DNA from: Asaia siamensis
GTDB lineage: Bacteria > Pseudomonadota > Alphaproteobacteria > Acetobacterales > Acetobacteraceae
Assembly (NCBI RefSeq): GCF_014635085.1
Contig: NZ_BMCH01000003.1
Coordinates: 1-64,000 of the forward strand
Direction of reading: 5' to 3'
Length of the DNA stretch: 64,000 nucleotides
The notes below the pieces were generated by a model. That model had not been told where the DNA came from. It did no database searches and saw only the letters and a program-made list of their open reading frames with translations. The position numbers were made by a program, and so were the translations under genes. Shown here one piece after another: positions 8,110 to 16,796 of this stretch. The first letter of the stretch is position 1. The number at the start of each line of letters is the position of its first letter.

Positions 8110-9299
8110 TGCGTCTTCCCCATTTTCCGACGCTGGACCGCTATCTTCTTGCCCAGCTTCTTCCCCCCTTCGTCGTCTCGCTGGCTGCCGTTCTGGCGGC
8201 CCTTCTGCTGGAACGCCTGCTCGTCCTGTTCGACGATCTCGCCGCAGAGGGGAGCTCACTGGCCACTTTCGTCTCGCTGCTGACCGACCTGTTGCCGCAT
8301 TATCTTGGCCTGGCGCTGCCCGCGGCTCTTTGCGTCAGCGTTTTCCTGATCATCCGGCGAATGAGCGACAATAACGAGATCGACGCGCTTATGGCGAGCG
8401 GCGTCTCGCTGCTTCGTATCGCCCGGCCTTATATGTGGTCAGGTGTGGTGCTGGGGCTCGGCAGCATCCTGCTCTATGGCTATATCCAGCCCGTAGCGCG
8501 TTACGATTTCCGATCCGGATTTTACTATGCCGCCCATTCGGGCTGGGCACCTCATCTGCAGGCTGGCATGTTCGCCACGACGTCAGGCGACTCGATGCTC
8601 ACAGCCGACCGCGTCTCGCGCAACGGGACGGTGTTGCATGAGGTCTTCATCCGGCAGCGTGAACCCGACGGCGCGGTCCGGATCATCACTGCGCATCGTG
8701 GGCTGATTACTGCCGTCCCCTCTCTCAAGCAGACCCGCCTCGATCTGTGGGATGGGCTGATCGTCTATGATCCGCGCGACGAGAGCAACAAGGCCAATCA
8801 GACCCGCTTCGAGCACAGCATGCGCACTTTCGATCAGAGCCATGATACGGCGGCGTTCCGCTCCCGCGGGATCGACGAACGCGAACTGACACTGGTGGAG
8901 CTGGCAACCCGTCTCGAAGCCTCTCATCAATCGGATGCGCCTGCCGGCGACGGCGTCATTACCCGCTCCAGCCTGCGTGCAGAACTCGATTTCCGCCTGG
9001 CACGCGCACTCGCCATTCCCTTCATACCGCCCCTTGCCGTGGCACTAGCCATTGGCGCCAAACGACGTCGCCCGATCATGGGTCTCATCGCGCTCGCGCT
9101 CGTGCTGGTGGGCTTTGACCACACACTGCAATTCGGTCACGGCCTGATCGCGACCGGCAGGATGAAGGGTCTTTATGCCATCTGGCTGCCTGAAATCCTT
9201 TTCTGCACGATCTGCATGGCGTCCATCTTCAGACGCTCACGCGGGTCGTGGCGCCGACGTCAGGCGATCCCCCTCAACAAGGCGAGGCGCCCGGCATGA
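8109..9299 (+). CDS. LptF/YjgP-family permease
   Basis: A 396-residue inner-membrane protein of the LptF/LptG (YjgP/YjgQ) family. It has transmembrane helices near residues 15-40, 50-80 and 100-125, a large periplasmic beta-jellyroll segment (about 140-300), and three C-terminal helices. RRMSDNNEIDALMASGVS is the typical cytoplasmic coupling loop that contacts LptB. I chose ATG 8109 because it overlaps the preceding stop (TGATG) and starts just before the first helix; an upstream in-frame start would lack support. LptFG with LptB extract LPS from the inner membrane. This pair lies among sphingolipid genes, so a dedicated sphingolipid cargo is possible. Confidence 0.85.
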   Translation: MRLPHFPTLDRYLLAQLLPPFVVSLAAVLAALLLERLLVLFDDLAAEGSSLATFVSLLTDLLPHYLGLALPAALCVSVFLIIRRMSDNNEIDALMASGVSLLRIARPYMWSGVVLGLGSILLYGYIQPVARYDFRSGFYYAAHSGWAPHLQAGMFATTSGDSMLTADRVSRNGTVLHEVFIRQREPDGAVRIITAHRGLITAVPSLKQTRLDLWDGLIVYDPRDESNKANQTRFEHSMRTFDQSHDTAAFRSRGIDERELTLVELATRLEASHQSDAPAGDGVITRSSLRAELDFRLARALAIPFIPPLAVALAIGAKRRRPIMGLIALALVLVGFDHTLQFGHGLIATGRMKGLYAIWLPEILFCTICMASIFRRSRGSWRRRQAIPLNKARRPA

Positions 9300-10390
9300 G
9301 CGAGACCCAGGCATCACGCGCGGTGCTGCGCACCCATCTGACACGCTCATTTCTGAGCCGGACCCTGATCTGTGGGGCAATTCTGGTGTCAATGATGGAA
9401 ATTCTGGGCCTGCTCGAAATGACCACGCCCATACTCGAGCGCCATCTCGGTGCCATGGGCATGGTGCGCTACGCCCTGCTCAGACTGCCAAGCCTCATTT
9501 ATCAGACGCTCCCTCTGAGCACGCTGATCGGCGCGCTTTTTCTGCTCATGCAGATGACGCTCAACAGCGAGACAGCAAGCCTGCGTGCCGCCGGGCTCTC
9601 GACAAGACGACTGCTTCTGCTGCTCCTGCCTGCAATCGGGATCATCAGCCTGGTCGGCATCGCGACGCAGGAAGTCGTTGCTCCACGCGCCGAACTGGCT
9701 CTCGCCAAATGGTGGAACAGAACCGACCCTCACGCCGCAGGCAGCGGCCACGGCTTCTGGTTTCACGCGGCGGGTGACGTCGTGCATATCGACAGCTTCA
9801 GCGATGGCGGGCGGCGTATCACGAAGGTTGCCGTCTATCACCGCATCCCTGGCGGCGATCTGGTCGCCGCCGATACGGCGCCGGAGCTGCTCTACGACCC
9901 GAAGACCGGATGGCAGGCAACCCATGTGCGCAGCCTTGCGCTCAGAAGTAACCGTGTCGACATCGACCAGCGCAGCAACATCACGCTTCTGCCTGCGAGT
10001 GTGACACCCGATACGCTGATCCAGCTTTCGCAGAATTATCCGGTGCTGTCTTTCTGGTCACTCTGGAGCATCCTGCATCGTGGTGGGGCCTCAAGCCTGC
10101 CGAAAGCGACGTATCGCATGGCGCTTTTTGCGCCGTTCACTTTGCCGGTCTCACTCTGCGCAATGCTGTTCCTGGCCTTGCCGGTCATCTATATTCCCCC
10201 GCGCACAGGGACGCGCAGCCTGCTGCCGATTGCGGCGCTGGCTGCCGGTTTTGGTTTCATAGTGCTTCAAGGCCTGATACAGGCACTGGGCAATGCGGGA
10301 ACCCTGCCTGCGTTAATTGCCGTCACGGCGCCTCCCGCCCTGGCATTCCTCCTCGGAGGGGCATGGATAGTGAAGATGGAAGAAAAATGA
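9296..10390 (+). CDS. LptG/YjgQ-family permease
   Basis: A 364-residue partner of the preceding LptF-like protein with the same layout: three N-terminal helices, a periplasmic domain (about 130-260) and three C-terminal helices. The cytoplasmic loop reads QMTLNSETASLRAAGLS, the family's coupling-helix pattern. ATG 9296 overlaps the lptF stop (ATGA), and its own stop overlaps the hydroxylase start (ATGA). The canonical role is LPS export as half of the LptF-LptG channel. Whether this is the only pair in the genome cannot be seen; a second lptFG beside lptD would make this one a paralogue. Confidence 0.85.
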   Translation: MSETQASRAVLRTHLTRSFLSRTLICGAILVSMMEILGLLEMTTPILERHLGAMGMVRYALLRLPSLIYQTLPLSTLIGALFLLMQMTLNSETASLRAAGLSTRRLLLLLLPAIGIISLVGIATQEVVAPRAELALAKWWNRTDPHAAGSGHGFWFHAAGDVVHIDSFSDGGRRITKVAVYHRIPGGDLVAADTAPELLYDPKTGWQATHVRSLALRSNRVDIDQRSNITLLPASVTPDTLIQLSQNYPVLSFWSLWSILHRGGASSLPKATYRMALFAPFTLPVSLCAMLFLALPVIYIPPRTGTRSLLPIAALAAGFGFIVLQGLIQALGNAGTLPALIAVTAPPALAFLLGGAWIVKMEEK

Positions 10391-11214
10391 GCACGTTCAG
10401 TGGTGAACAGGCCGAAGGCTTCTGGAAAGCCTTCTGGAATGCCCGGAAAAACCAAGGCTCCCTTCGCACCGGCAGAAGCTTCGACCTTGGCAAGATGAGC
10501 CTGCCGCAGCTCTGGATGGCCTATCTCACCTACCCGACCATTCTGTTCTATTTCACCCTGATCGCAATCTCGACCGGGGTCGCCCTGGCTCTCGCGCCGA
10601 AGCTCGGGCCGACCCTGATCACTATCCTGCTGGTGGTGGGGATCTATCCCTTCGCCTGGTACGCCATCCATCGCTTCATTCTTCATGGCCGCTGGCTCTA
10701 TCGTAACCCGGTCACGGCCTCGCTGTGGAAGCGCGTCCATTTCGACCACCATCAGGACCCGCATCTGCTCGACGTGCTGTTCGGCTCGCCGCTCAATACG
10801 CTTCCGACAATCGCAATTATTGTCATGCCTATCGGATGGGGCATCGGCGGGGCCAGCACGGCTTTTGCCGCACTGGCGACAGGCCTGGTCATGACCTGCA
10901 TCTATGAATTTTTCCACTGCATCCAGCATCTGGCCTACAAGCCACGCTGGGCATGGGTCAGCAAGATCAAGCAGTTGCATGTGCTGCATCACTTCCATGA
11001 CGAGGACGGTAATTACGGCATCACCAATTATGCTGCCGACCGTCTTTTCGGCAGCTTCTACAAAGATGCCCGCGCCCGCGCCCGCAGCGCCCATGTCTTC
11101 GATCTCGGCTATGATCTCGACGAGGCAAAGCGCTATCCCTGGGTCATGAAACGCACAGGGGCACCGCCCAAGCAGCGTCCGGACGGCGCGAGAAGTGGCA
11201 GCAGCGCACGGTGA
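10387..11214 (+). CDS. Fatty acid hydroxylase / sterol desaturase family protein (candidate ceramide hydroxylase)
   Basis: A 275-residue membrane di-iron enzyme. Histidine clusters are HRFILHGRWLY near residue 99, HFDHHQD near 118, EFFHCIQH near 175 and HVLHHFHDEDGNYGITNY near 198. The last, with NYGITNYAADRLFGS, resembles eukaryotic fatty acid 2-hydroxylase (FA2H/Scs7). Two hydrophobic segments span about residues 45-85 and one about 140-175. Acetic acid bacteria are known to contain ceramides with a 2-hydroxy acyl chain. Together with the operon context this suggests O2-dependent 2-hydroxylation of the ceramide acyl chain. Sphinganine C4-hydroxylation is the main alternative. Confidence 0.75.
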   Translation: MSTFSGEQAEGFWKAFWNARKNQGSLRTGRSFDLGKMSLPQLWMAYLTYPTILFYFTLIAISTGVALALAPKLGPTLITILLVVGIYPFAWYAIHRFILHGRWLYRNPVTASLWKRVHFDHHQDPHLLDVLFGSPLNTLPTIAIIVMPIGWGIGGASTAFAALATGLVMTCIYEFFHCIQHLAYKPRWAWVSKIKQLHVLHHFHDEDGNYGITNYAADRLFGSFYKDARARARSAHVFDLGYDLDEAKRYPWVMKRTGAPPKQRPDGARSGSSAR

Positions 11215-11969
11215 GTCTTCCCGTTCTGGTTCTTGCCGGGTCACGCGACGGCGCGCAGGACCCGCTGGCCCGCCATGGAAACGTTGCTCATAAGGCCCTT
11301 CTCCCTGTCGCAGGCCGGCCCATGATCGATCGCGTTCTTGAGACGCTTTCTGCAACGCCGAGTCTTGGCCCTGTCTACGTCAGTATCGAGACACCCGAAG
11401 CGCTTGATGCGCTCGACAGGGCGTTTACCTGCGTCCCCACGGCCAAAGGCCCGAGCGGCAGCGTTGCCCTTGCGCTTGACCGTATCGGCGCACCCCTACT
11501 GATAACGACGGCGGATCACCCGCTTCTTCAGCCGGTCTGGATCACCGACTTCCTTCGCGATGCCGACTTGTCAGGTTGCGACCTGGCGGTGGGCGTTGCC
11601 TTGCGTGCCGTCATAGAACGCGACGTGAAGGGAACGAAGCGCACCTATATCCCGCTGAGCGACATGAGTTTCTCGGGCTGCAATCTCTTCCTGCTGCGCA
11701 CCGATCGTGCCCGCGCCGTCATCGAGCTGTGGCAGAAGCTCGAACGCGACCGCAAGCATCCACTCAGAATGGCCCGCACTCTGGGCTTTGGCACCCTGCT
11801 GCGGGCATTGTTCAGGCGCCTCGACAGCGCGACACTCACGTCACGCATTCATGCCCTGACCGGTGCCCGCGTCAGCCTCGTGCCCATGGCCCACGGACGG
11901 GCGGCGGTCGATGTCGACAAGCCAGAGGACTTGGCTCTGGTGGAAAAGCTTTTGGCTGAAGCGCCATGA
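11211..11969 (+). CDS. MobA-like NTP-transferase domain protein
   Basis: A 252-residue protein with a single Rossmann-like nucleotidyltransferase domain. The N-terminal LVLAGSRDG is followed by HKALLPVAGRPMIDRVLE, and TTADHPLLQP supplies the metal-binding acidic motif. The start is GTG overlapping the hydroxylase stop (GTGA), and the stop overlaps the glycosyltransferase start (ATGA). Length and the C-terminal helical extension argue against MobA itself. It probably activates a sugar or alcohol phosphate as an NDP derivative. By context the product may feed headgroup decoration of the lipid made by this locus (inference). Confidence 0.7.
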   Translation: MSLPVLVLAGSRDGAQDPLARHGNVAHKALLPVAGRPMIDRVLETLSATPSLGPVYVSIETPEALDALDRAFTCVPTAKGPSGSVALALDRIGAPLLITTADHPLLQPVWITDFLRDADLSGCDLAVGVALRAVIERDVKGTKRTYIPLSDMSFSGCNLFLLRTDRARAVIELWQKLERDRKHPLRMARTLGFGTLLRALFRRLDSATLTSRIHALTGARVSLVPMAHGRAAVDVDKPEDLALVEKLLAEAP

Positions 11970-13039
11970 AAATTGCCTATGTGATCAACTCGGTTGAAGG
12001 CGGTGGTGCCGCCCTTCCCGTGCCCGCCATCACGCAGGTCATGCGTGAAAACGGTCATGAAGTGATTGTACTCGCCCTGACACGCCGCGATGGACGCGCC
12101 ATCAAGCCCATGCTGCAGGCCGGACTGACCGTGCATGTGCGCGAGGGCAGCAAGACAGATCATCTGGCAGCCCTACTCTGGCTCAATCGGGAAATAGGCG
12201 AGCAGAAGCCCGATCTGATCTGGACCTCACTGACGCGCGCCACCCTTCTCGGACAATTGGTCGGTCTTCGACGCCGGCTGCCGGTGGTAAGCTGGCAGCA
12301 TTCTGCCCGCCTCAAACCCGCCAATGCCAGACTGTTGCGCCTTATGCGCAGTCTTTCGAAGCTCTGGATTGCCGATTCCACCTGTGTGGAGCAGGAAACA
12401 GAGCGCAAGCTTGGCCTGAGTGGCGATAAACTGACCTGCTGGCCGATCTTTCGCGCCAGTGACAGCTTTCCTGTGGCCGTCCCCGGGTCTGAGGCCGCAC
12501 CGATCCGTATCGGCAGTCTGGGGAGACTGCATCCGGTCAAGGGATATGACACGCTGTGCGAGGCGGTGCGTCTTCTTGGCAAAATCGCGAATCTGCCGGG
12601 ATACGAGTTCCATATCGCTGGCGAGGGCGAGGAACGTGACCGTCTGGCGGCACTGATCGCTCGCGACAAGCTGCCGATCGTTCTCGATGGCTATAACGCC
12701 GAGCCACGACAGTTTCTCTCGACGCTGCAGATCTACGTCCAGCCTTCGCATTGGGAAGGGCTTTGCCTGGCCGCTCATGAGGCCTTGCTCTGCGGCGTTC
12801 CTGTGATCGCGTCAGAGGCAGGAGAACTGCCTCATACGATCACCGAGGCCTGCGGCCGTATCGTGCCCCCCAAAGACCCCGAGGCTCTGGCGCTCGCTCT
12901 GGCAGACCTGCTGCGTCAGCCAGAACGCCTTGCCACAATGGGTCAGATCGGGCGCAACCGCGTTCTTTCACGCTTCGACGCCGCATCCTTCGACCGGCGG
13001 GGCGCAGAAATCCTAGCGCGCCTCGAAAGAACTCTCTGA
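11966..13039 (+). CDS. GT4-family glycosyltransferase
   Basis: A 357-residue GT-B enzyme. The N-terminal MKIAYVINSVEGGGAALPVP is the usual start of the acceptor domain. The donor domain contains GRLHPVKGYDTLCEAV near residue 184, HIAGEGEERDRL near 220, then PSHWEGLCLAAHEALLCGVPVIAS with the E-x7-E signature. It transfers a sugar from an NDP-sugar to an acceptor at the cytoplasmic membrane face. As last gene of the overlapping operon with lptF/lptG-like and hydroxylase genes, it may glycosylate a ceramide or a lipid-linked acceptor. Its 3' end overlaps a convergent small membrane protein gene by 27 bases. Confidence 0.8.
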   Translation: MKIAYVINSVEGGGAALPVPAITQVMRENGHEVIVLALTRRDGRAIKPMLQAGLTVHVREGSKTDHLAALLWLNREIGEQKPDLIWTSLTRATLLGQLVGLRRRLPVVSWQHSARLKPANARLLRLMRSLSKLWIADSTCVEQETERKLGLSGDKLTCWPIFRASDSFPVAVPGSEAAPIRIGSLGRLHPVKGYDTLCEAVRLLGKIANLPGYEFHIAGEGEERDRLAALIARDKLPIVLDGYNAEPRQFLSTLQIYVQPSHWEGLCLAAHEALLCGVPVIASEAGELPHTITEACGRIVPPKDPEALALALADLLRQPERLATMGQIGRNRVLSRFDAASFDRRGAEILARLERTL

Positions 13040-13306
13040 ACGGGTCTGGGTCAGGTGGCTCGAGAGACGAAAATCCATCTGCGCAAAAACGACTGACGCC
13101 GCCAGAAGCAGTATCCAGACCATGCGCGCCGCTGCCTGATGCTCAAGCCAGGCAGCAGCACCGAAAGCGATGACGGCAAGCATGTCGAGCCCGAAATGCA
13201 GTCGCTCATCGAGATGACCGCACAGAAACCCGATCAGAAACAGAACAATTCCGAAAATGGCGCAACTCAGAGCCTTTTCCCGACGCATCCAGTCAAGAAC
13301 AGGCAT
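13013..13306 (-). CDS. Small membrane protein of unknown function
   Basis: About 97 residues with three hydrophobic segments (roughly residues 12-30, 38-55 and 62-76) and a charged C-terminus. No family is recognised. The start is uncertain: ATG 13306 or ATG 13288, neither with a strong ribosome binding site, and the open frame continues further upstream into the mmcB region. It is convergent with the glycosyltransferase and overlaps its 3' end. Confidence 0.45.
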   Translation of the reverse strand: MPVLDWMRREKALSCAIFGIVLFLIGFLCGHLDERLHFGLDMLAVIAFGAAAWLEHQAAARMVWILLLAASVVFAQMDFRLSSHLTQTRSESSFEAR

Positions 13307-13428
13307 AACCCGATCGGTTGTGTCGCGTTTGTCAGACAAGAGTTTCTCCAGACAGGTGAAAGCAGGGTGCCTTCGATGAGTAACCACAAGTGAGCGACAG
13401 GCAAAGTTACGAAGACGACAAGCGGGGC

Positions 13429-13941
13429 ATGACCGATGCGACACCCCCGCCTCTGAGCCTGCCGGAAAACCAGTTTGCCATCAGGCGCGCCATGCTCGGT
13501 CTGGCCCGGAATCTCAACTGGGCATGTCTGAACGAGTTCTCCCTGCCCGCTGCCGGTCGCCGGGCCGATATCATGGCCCTTGGCGCCGATGGGCAGTTGC
13601 ACTGCATCGAGATCAAGTCAGGACCACGCGATTTTCTGACAGATCGCAAATGGCCGGAATACCGCGACTGGTGCGACAGGCTGTATTTCGCAGTCGATCA
13701 GCATTTCCCTCAGGCCCTCATTCCGGACGATGTTGGGCTCTTCGTCGCGCATGTGATGGAAAGCCCCTCAACCATCGTGCCGGAATGTGCCATGATCCGC
13801 GAAAGCCCGCTTGCCAAGCTGGCAACGGCCCGCAGAAAGACCCTGATGCAGCTTTTCGGCCATAACGCCGCGCTGCGTCTCATGGCTCTGGAAGACCCTG
13901 CCATGACAGCGTCTCTCCGTGCGGCCCGACGTGTCGAATAA
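13429..13941 (+). CDS. mmcB: MmcB-family DNA repair protein
   Basis: A 170-residue protein of the alphaproteobacterial MmcB family (formerly DUF1052), with a nuclease-like fold. RRADIMALGADGQLHCIEIKSG carries the PD-(D/E)XK-type D...E-x-K arrangement, followed by WPEYRDWCDRLYFAV. In Caulobacter MmcB is DNA-damage induced and thought to supply substrates for the ImuBC translesion pathway. I chose ATG 13429, preceded by GGGG; a GTG at 13390 would add 13 residues. It sits 11 bases upstream of the inositol-monophosphatase-family gene. Confidence 0.8.
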   Translation: MTDATPPPLSLPENQFAIRRAMLGLARNLNWACLNEFSLPAAGRRADIMALGADGQLHCIEIKSGPRDFLTDRKWPEYRDWCDRLYFAVDQHFPQALIPDDVGLFVAHVMESPSTIVPECAMIRESPLAKLATARRKTLMQLFGHNAALRLMALEDPAMTASLRAARRVE

Positions 13942-13952
13942 GGAGTGTCTGC

Positions 13953-14747
13953 ATGACCGATCAACGTCTCATCGCCCAACGCCTGGAGGTTGCCCGCGCC
14001 GTCGTCGCCGATGCCGCCGCCCTGGCTATGGCAATGAGGCCGCCGCCGGGTGGACCGGTCGGCAGCATGAAAGGCGTGCAGGATTATGTCACTGAAGCCG
14101 ATATGGCAGTCGAGGCCCTTGTCTCGAAACGGATCGAGGCCCTTTTCCCTGAAGATGGCTTTATGGGCGAAGAGGGAGGACGCCAGCGTGAGGGTGGGCT
14201 GACCTGGGTTATTGACCCGATCGACGGCACATCGAACTACGCTCGCGGACGCGAGCGCTGGTGCGTCTCACTTGGCCTGATGGATGGCGCAGTGCCAGCT
14301 GCGGGTGTGATCAATGCCCCGGCTCTGGGCGAGGTCTATACGGCCCAGCGCGGCGTGGGTGCCTGGCTCAATGGCAGGAAGCTTACCGCCTCCCCCGTCA
14401 CAGACCCGAAAAATGCCATGGTGGAAACGGGATGGAGCGCGAAAGTGTCGCCGGAAACCTATGCCAGCCGTGCGAAGGCGTTTCTGGAGCTCGGTATTGC
14501 GCCGCGAACAGGCGCCTGTGGCGCTCTGGCTCTTGCTGACGTCGCCTCGGGTCGCAGTGACGGCTATCTCGAAATCGCCATCAATCTCTGGGATGTTGCC
14601 GCCGCCCTCGTCATGATTGAGGAAAGTGGCGCGCGCGTCTCACCGTTCCTGCAGGATGGCGGGCTGACCGGATGCATTTCCATTCTCGCAGCAGCACCGG
14701 GTGTCGCCGAGCCAATCGCTGCGGCTGCCGGAATGCGCCTTCTCTGA
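13953..14747 (+). CDS. Inositol monophosphatase family phosphatase
   Basis: A 264-residue Mg-dependent, Li-sensitive-type phosphatase. The motifs are GEEGG near residue 72 (metal ligand Glu), DPIDGTSNYARG near 88 (metal ligands) and NLWDVAAALVMIEESG near 212. GGAG lies 8 bases before ATG 13953. Members hydrolyse inositol phosphate, histidinol phosphate (HisN) or 3'-phosphoadenosine 5'-phosphate (CysQ). The sequence alone does not decide among these. Located after mmcB on the same strand. Confidence 0.85.
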   Translation: MTDQRLIAQRLEVARAVVADAAALAMAMRPPPGGPVGSMKGVQDYVTEADMAVEALVSKRIEALFPEDGFMGEEGGRQREGGLTWVIDPIDGTSNYARGRERWCVSLGLMDGAVPAAGVINAPALGEVYTAQRGVGAWLNGRKLTASPVTDPKNAMVETGWSAKVSPETYASRAKAFLELGIAPRTGACGALALADVASGRSDGYLEIAINLWDVAAALVMIEESGARVSPFLQDGGLTGCISILAAAPGVAEPIAAAAGMRLL

Positions 14748-14851
14748 CATCCGGTCCGGTTGCCTGATGACAACCATTCTCACGCCATAATTTCCCGTCA
14801 GGGCTGGCAGCTCCTGCCCCCTGACGGTTCACGATACGAGGCCCCTCATCC

Positions 14852-15706
14852 ATGGTTTCTCTCTCACGCCGACTCGTCGCTTCCACGGTCTTGCTGGCCG
14901 CAGGTCTGACGGCTGTGCCTGCCATGGCGACGCCAAAACAACAGGCTCTGGTCGACCGGGCGACGCTCGCGGTTCAGGATATCTTCCAGGGTACGACACC
15001 GAATTCGCGCGCCCAGCGTTACCTGGCCAAGGCGCGCGCCGTGATGGTGTGCCCCTCGGTCTTTCGCATGTCGATCGTTTTTGGTGGCGCAGGAGGCGGC
15101 TGCCTTCTGCTGTCACGCGATGCCCGCGGCTCGTGGTCAGACCCGGCCTTCTATACGCTGAGCTCTGCCTCAATGGGACTTCAGCTCGGCGTTGAAAGCT
15201 CTGAGCTGATGTTTTTCGTCATGTCCGATCGTGGTCTTCAGGCCCTGCTCGACAGCCAGTTCAAGTTCAGCGCCGGGGCTTCGGCTTCATTCGCCAATAT
15301 GGGGAGCGGTATCGAAAGCGGCTCTGCCGGTGCCTCAAACACCGATATTCTCGCGCTTCAGAAATCATCCGGACTTTTTGCCGGCGCCTCGCTCGGTGGT
15401 TCCAAGCTGACTATCGACAGCGCCTCCAATCGCGCCTTTTACAATCAGCCCGTCGGCCCGGAAGATATCGTTATCTCGATGCGCGTGAACAATACTGGCG
15501 CTGACCCGCTGCGACGCGTCCTGATGCAGGTCGTGCAGCAGCAAAGCGCAACACCGGCCCAATCAGCCATCACGGGCGCTGCAACCTCCGCCGCAAGCGG
15601 AACGGTAGGCAACAGCCCCTATCCGGCAAATTACGACAGCAGCAAATCATTCACCAGCCAGTCGCATGGCGCCGTGAAGAGCGAAACACTCTCGGCACCG
15701 AAGTAA
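14852..15706 (+). CDS. Exported SYLF (Ysc84) domain lipid-binding protein
   Basis: A 284-residue protein with a signal peptide (hydrophobic core about residues 8-24, likely cleavage after AMA). The SYLF/Ysc84 domain fills about residues 60-210. It shows the glycine-rich VFGGAGGGCLLLS, MFFVMSDRGLQALL, FSAGASASFANMGSG, then SSGLFAGASLGG and NRAFYNQPV. SYLF domains bind phosphoinositide or other anionic lipids; bacterial members are periplasmic with unclear roles. The C-terminal 70 residues are low-complexity (A, S, T, Q). It stands alone after the phosphatase gene. Confidence 0.8.
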   Translation: MVSLSRRLVASTVLLAAGLTAVPAMATPKQQALVDRATLAVQDIFQGTTPNSRAQRYLAKARAVMVCPSVFRMSIVFGGAGGGCLLLSRDARGSWSDPAFYTLSSASMGLQLGVESSELMFFVMSDRGLQALLDSQFKFSAGASASFANMGSGIESGSAGASNTDILALQKSSGLFAGASLGGSKLTIDSASNRAFYNQPVGPEDIVISMRVNNTGADPLRRVLMQVVQQQSATPAQSAITGAATSAASGTVGNSPYPANYDSSKSFTSQSHGAVKSETLSAPK

Positions 15707-15758
15707 GACGCAAGCGCCAGGGCGGATTTCCTGCCGTCCTGAGCCTGGCCTGTTGACC

Positions 15759-16766
15759 TCAGGGATGATGGGAGGGGGTCTTGCCCTGGCCAGTTTGCCC
15801 CGCCCTGAGGGCTCTCAGAGCCTCGATCCGCGTGTTATGCTCATGCAGATCATGTGAAAATCCGTGCTTGCCTGTACCGTCAGCCACGAAATACAGCATG
15901 TCTCCGGTGGCAGGATGCGCAACCGCATTCAGGGCAGCAAGGCCGGGGGAACAGATAGGGCCTGGCGGCAGAGCCGCAATCTCATAGGTATTATGCGGGC
16001 CTGCCACATGCAGGTCATCATGGGTCACCGGATGATCCAGCACACCCAGCCCCTCGCTCAGATCGTAGATCGCTGTTGGATCTGATTGCAGCTTCATGCC
16101 GAGCGCCAGACGATTGAGGAAGACGCGCGCCACTTGCGGCCGCTCGGCGTCGTCACCTGTTTCCCGCTCGACAATCGAGGCCAGAACCAGCAGATCCCTC
16201 GGTGTGTTCAAGACAGGGTCAGGCTCCCTGCCAGCCCAGACGCGGGCGAGAGCCTGCGTCATGAGCGCTTCGAGACGATGCACGATCTGCGCACGCGGCT
16301 CACCACGCTCATAGGCAATAGTCTGGGGAAGCAGCGCGCCTTCCTCAATCGCGGGCATGGGACCGGTAAGCAGCGGGTCCTGCGCGATGAGCGTCGCAAT
16401 CTGCCGCGCCGTGCGTCCTTCGGGAATGGTGAGATGATGGCTGACTGGCGTACCGTGACGCAGCACATCAAGAACATCGAGTATAGAGGCGCCCGTAGCA
16501 AAATGCAGTTCTGCAGCATGGAGGGCACCATGCGATCTTGTCAGCCTGGCTATGAGCCTGAACTGACGTTCAGACATTGAACCACCTGGGATAATCCCGG
16601 CAGAGGCCAGATCATGGGCGATCATGACGGTGCTGCCGTGAGGCACGACATGATCGACAGGGTTCTGGAGAGGCCCGGGGCGATGTGCGAACAGCCACAG
16701 CGCCGCAGCCCCCCCTGCCCCTGCAAGGACAAGAAGCAGGAAAAGGGCAAGAAAGACGCGCTTCAT
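15759..16766 (-). CDS. mltG: Endolytic murein transglycosylase MltG
   Basis: A 335-residue YceG-family protein with one N-terminal membrane anchor (residues 4-26) and a periplasmic lytic domain. The catalytic Glu is in LASIVERETG, followed by RVFLNRLALGMKLQSDPTAIY and the GPHNTYEIAALPPGPICSPGLAA signature. It cleaves nascent glycan strands within the chain, setting their length. It follows fabF by 30 bases on the same strand, the conserved fabF-mltG order of many proteobacteria. AAGGGGCGGG precedes ATG 16766. Confidence 0.92.
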   Translation of the reverse strand: MKRVFLALFLLLVLAGAGGAAALWLFAHRPGPLQNPVDHVVPHGSTVMIAHDLASAGIIPGGSMSERQFRLIARLTRSHGALHAAELHFATGASILDVLDVLRHGTPVSHHLTIPEGRTARQIATLIAQDPLLTGPMPAIEEGALLPQTIAYERGEPRAQIVHRLEALMTQALARVWAGREPDPVLNTPRDLLVLASIVERETGDDAERPQVARVFLNRLALGMKLQSDPTAIYDLSEGLGVLDHPVTHDDLHVAGPHNTYEIAALPPGPICSPGLAALNAVAHPATGDMLYFVADGTGKHGFSHDLHEHNTRIEALRALRAGQTGQGKTPSHHP

Positions 16767-16796
16767 GCCCGCCCCTTCATGATTTCAGGGCGTGGA

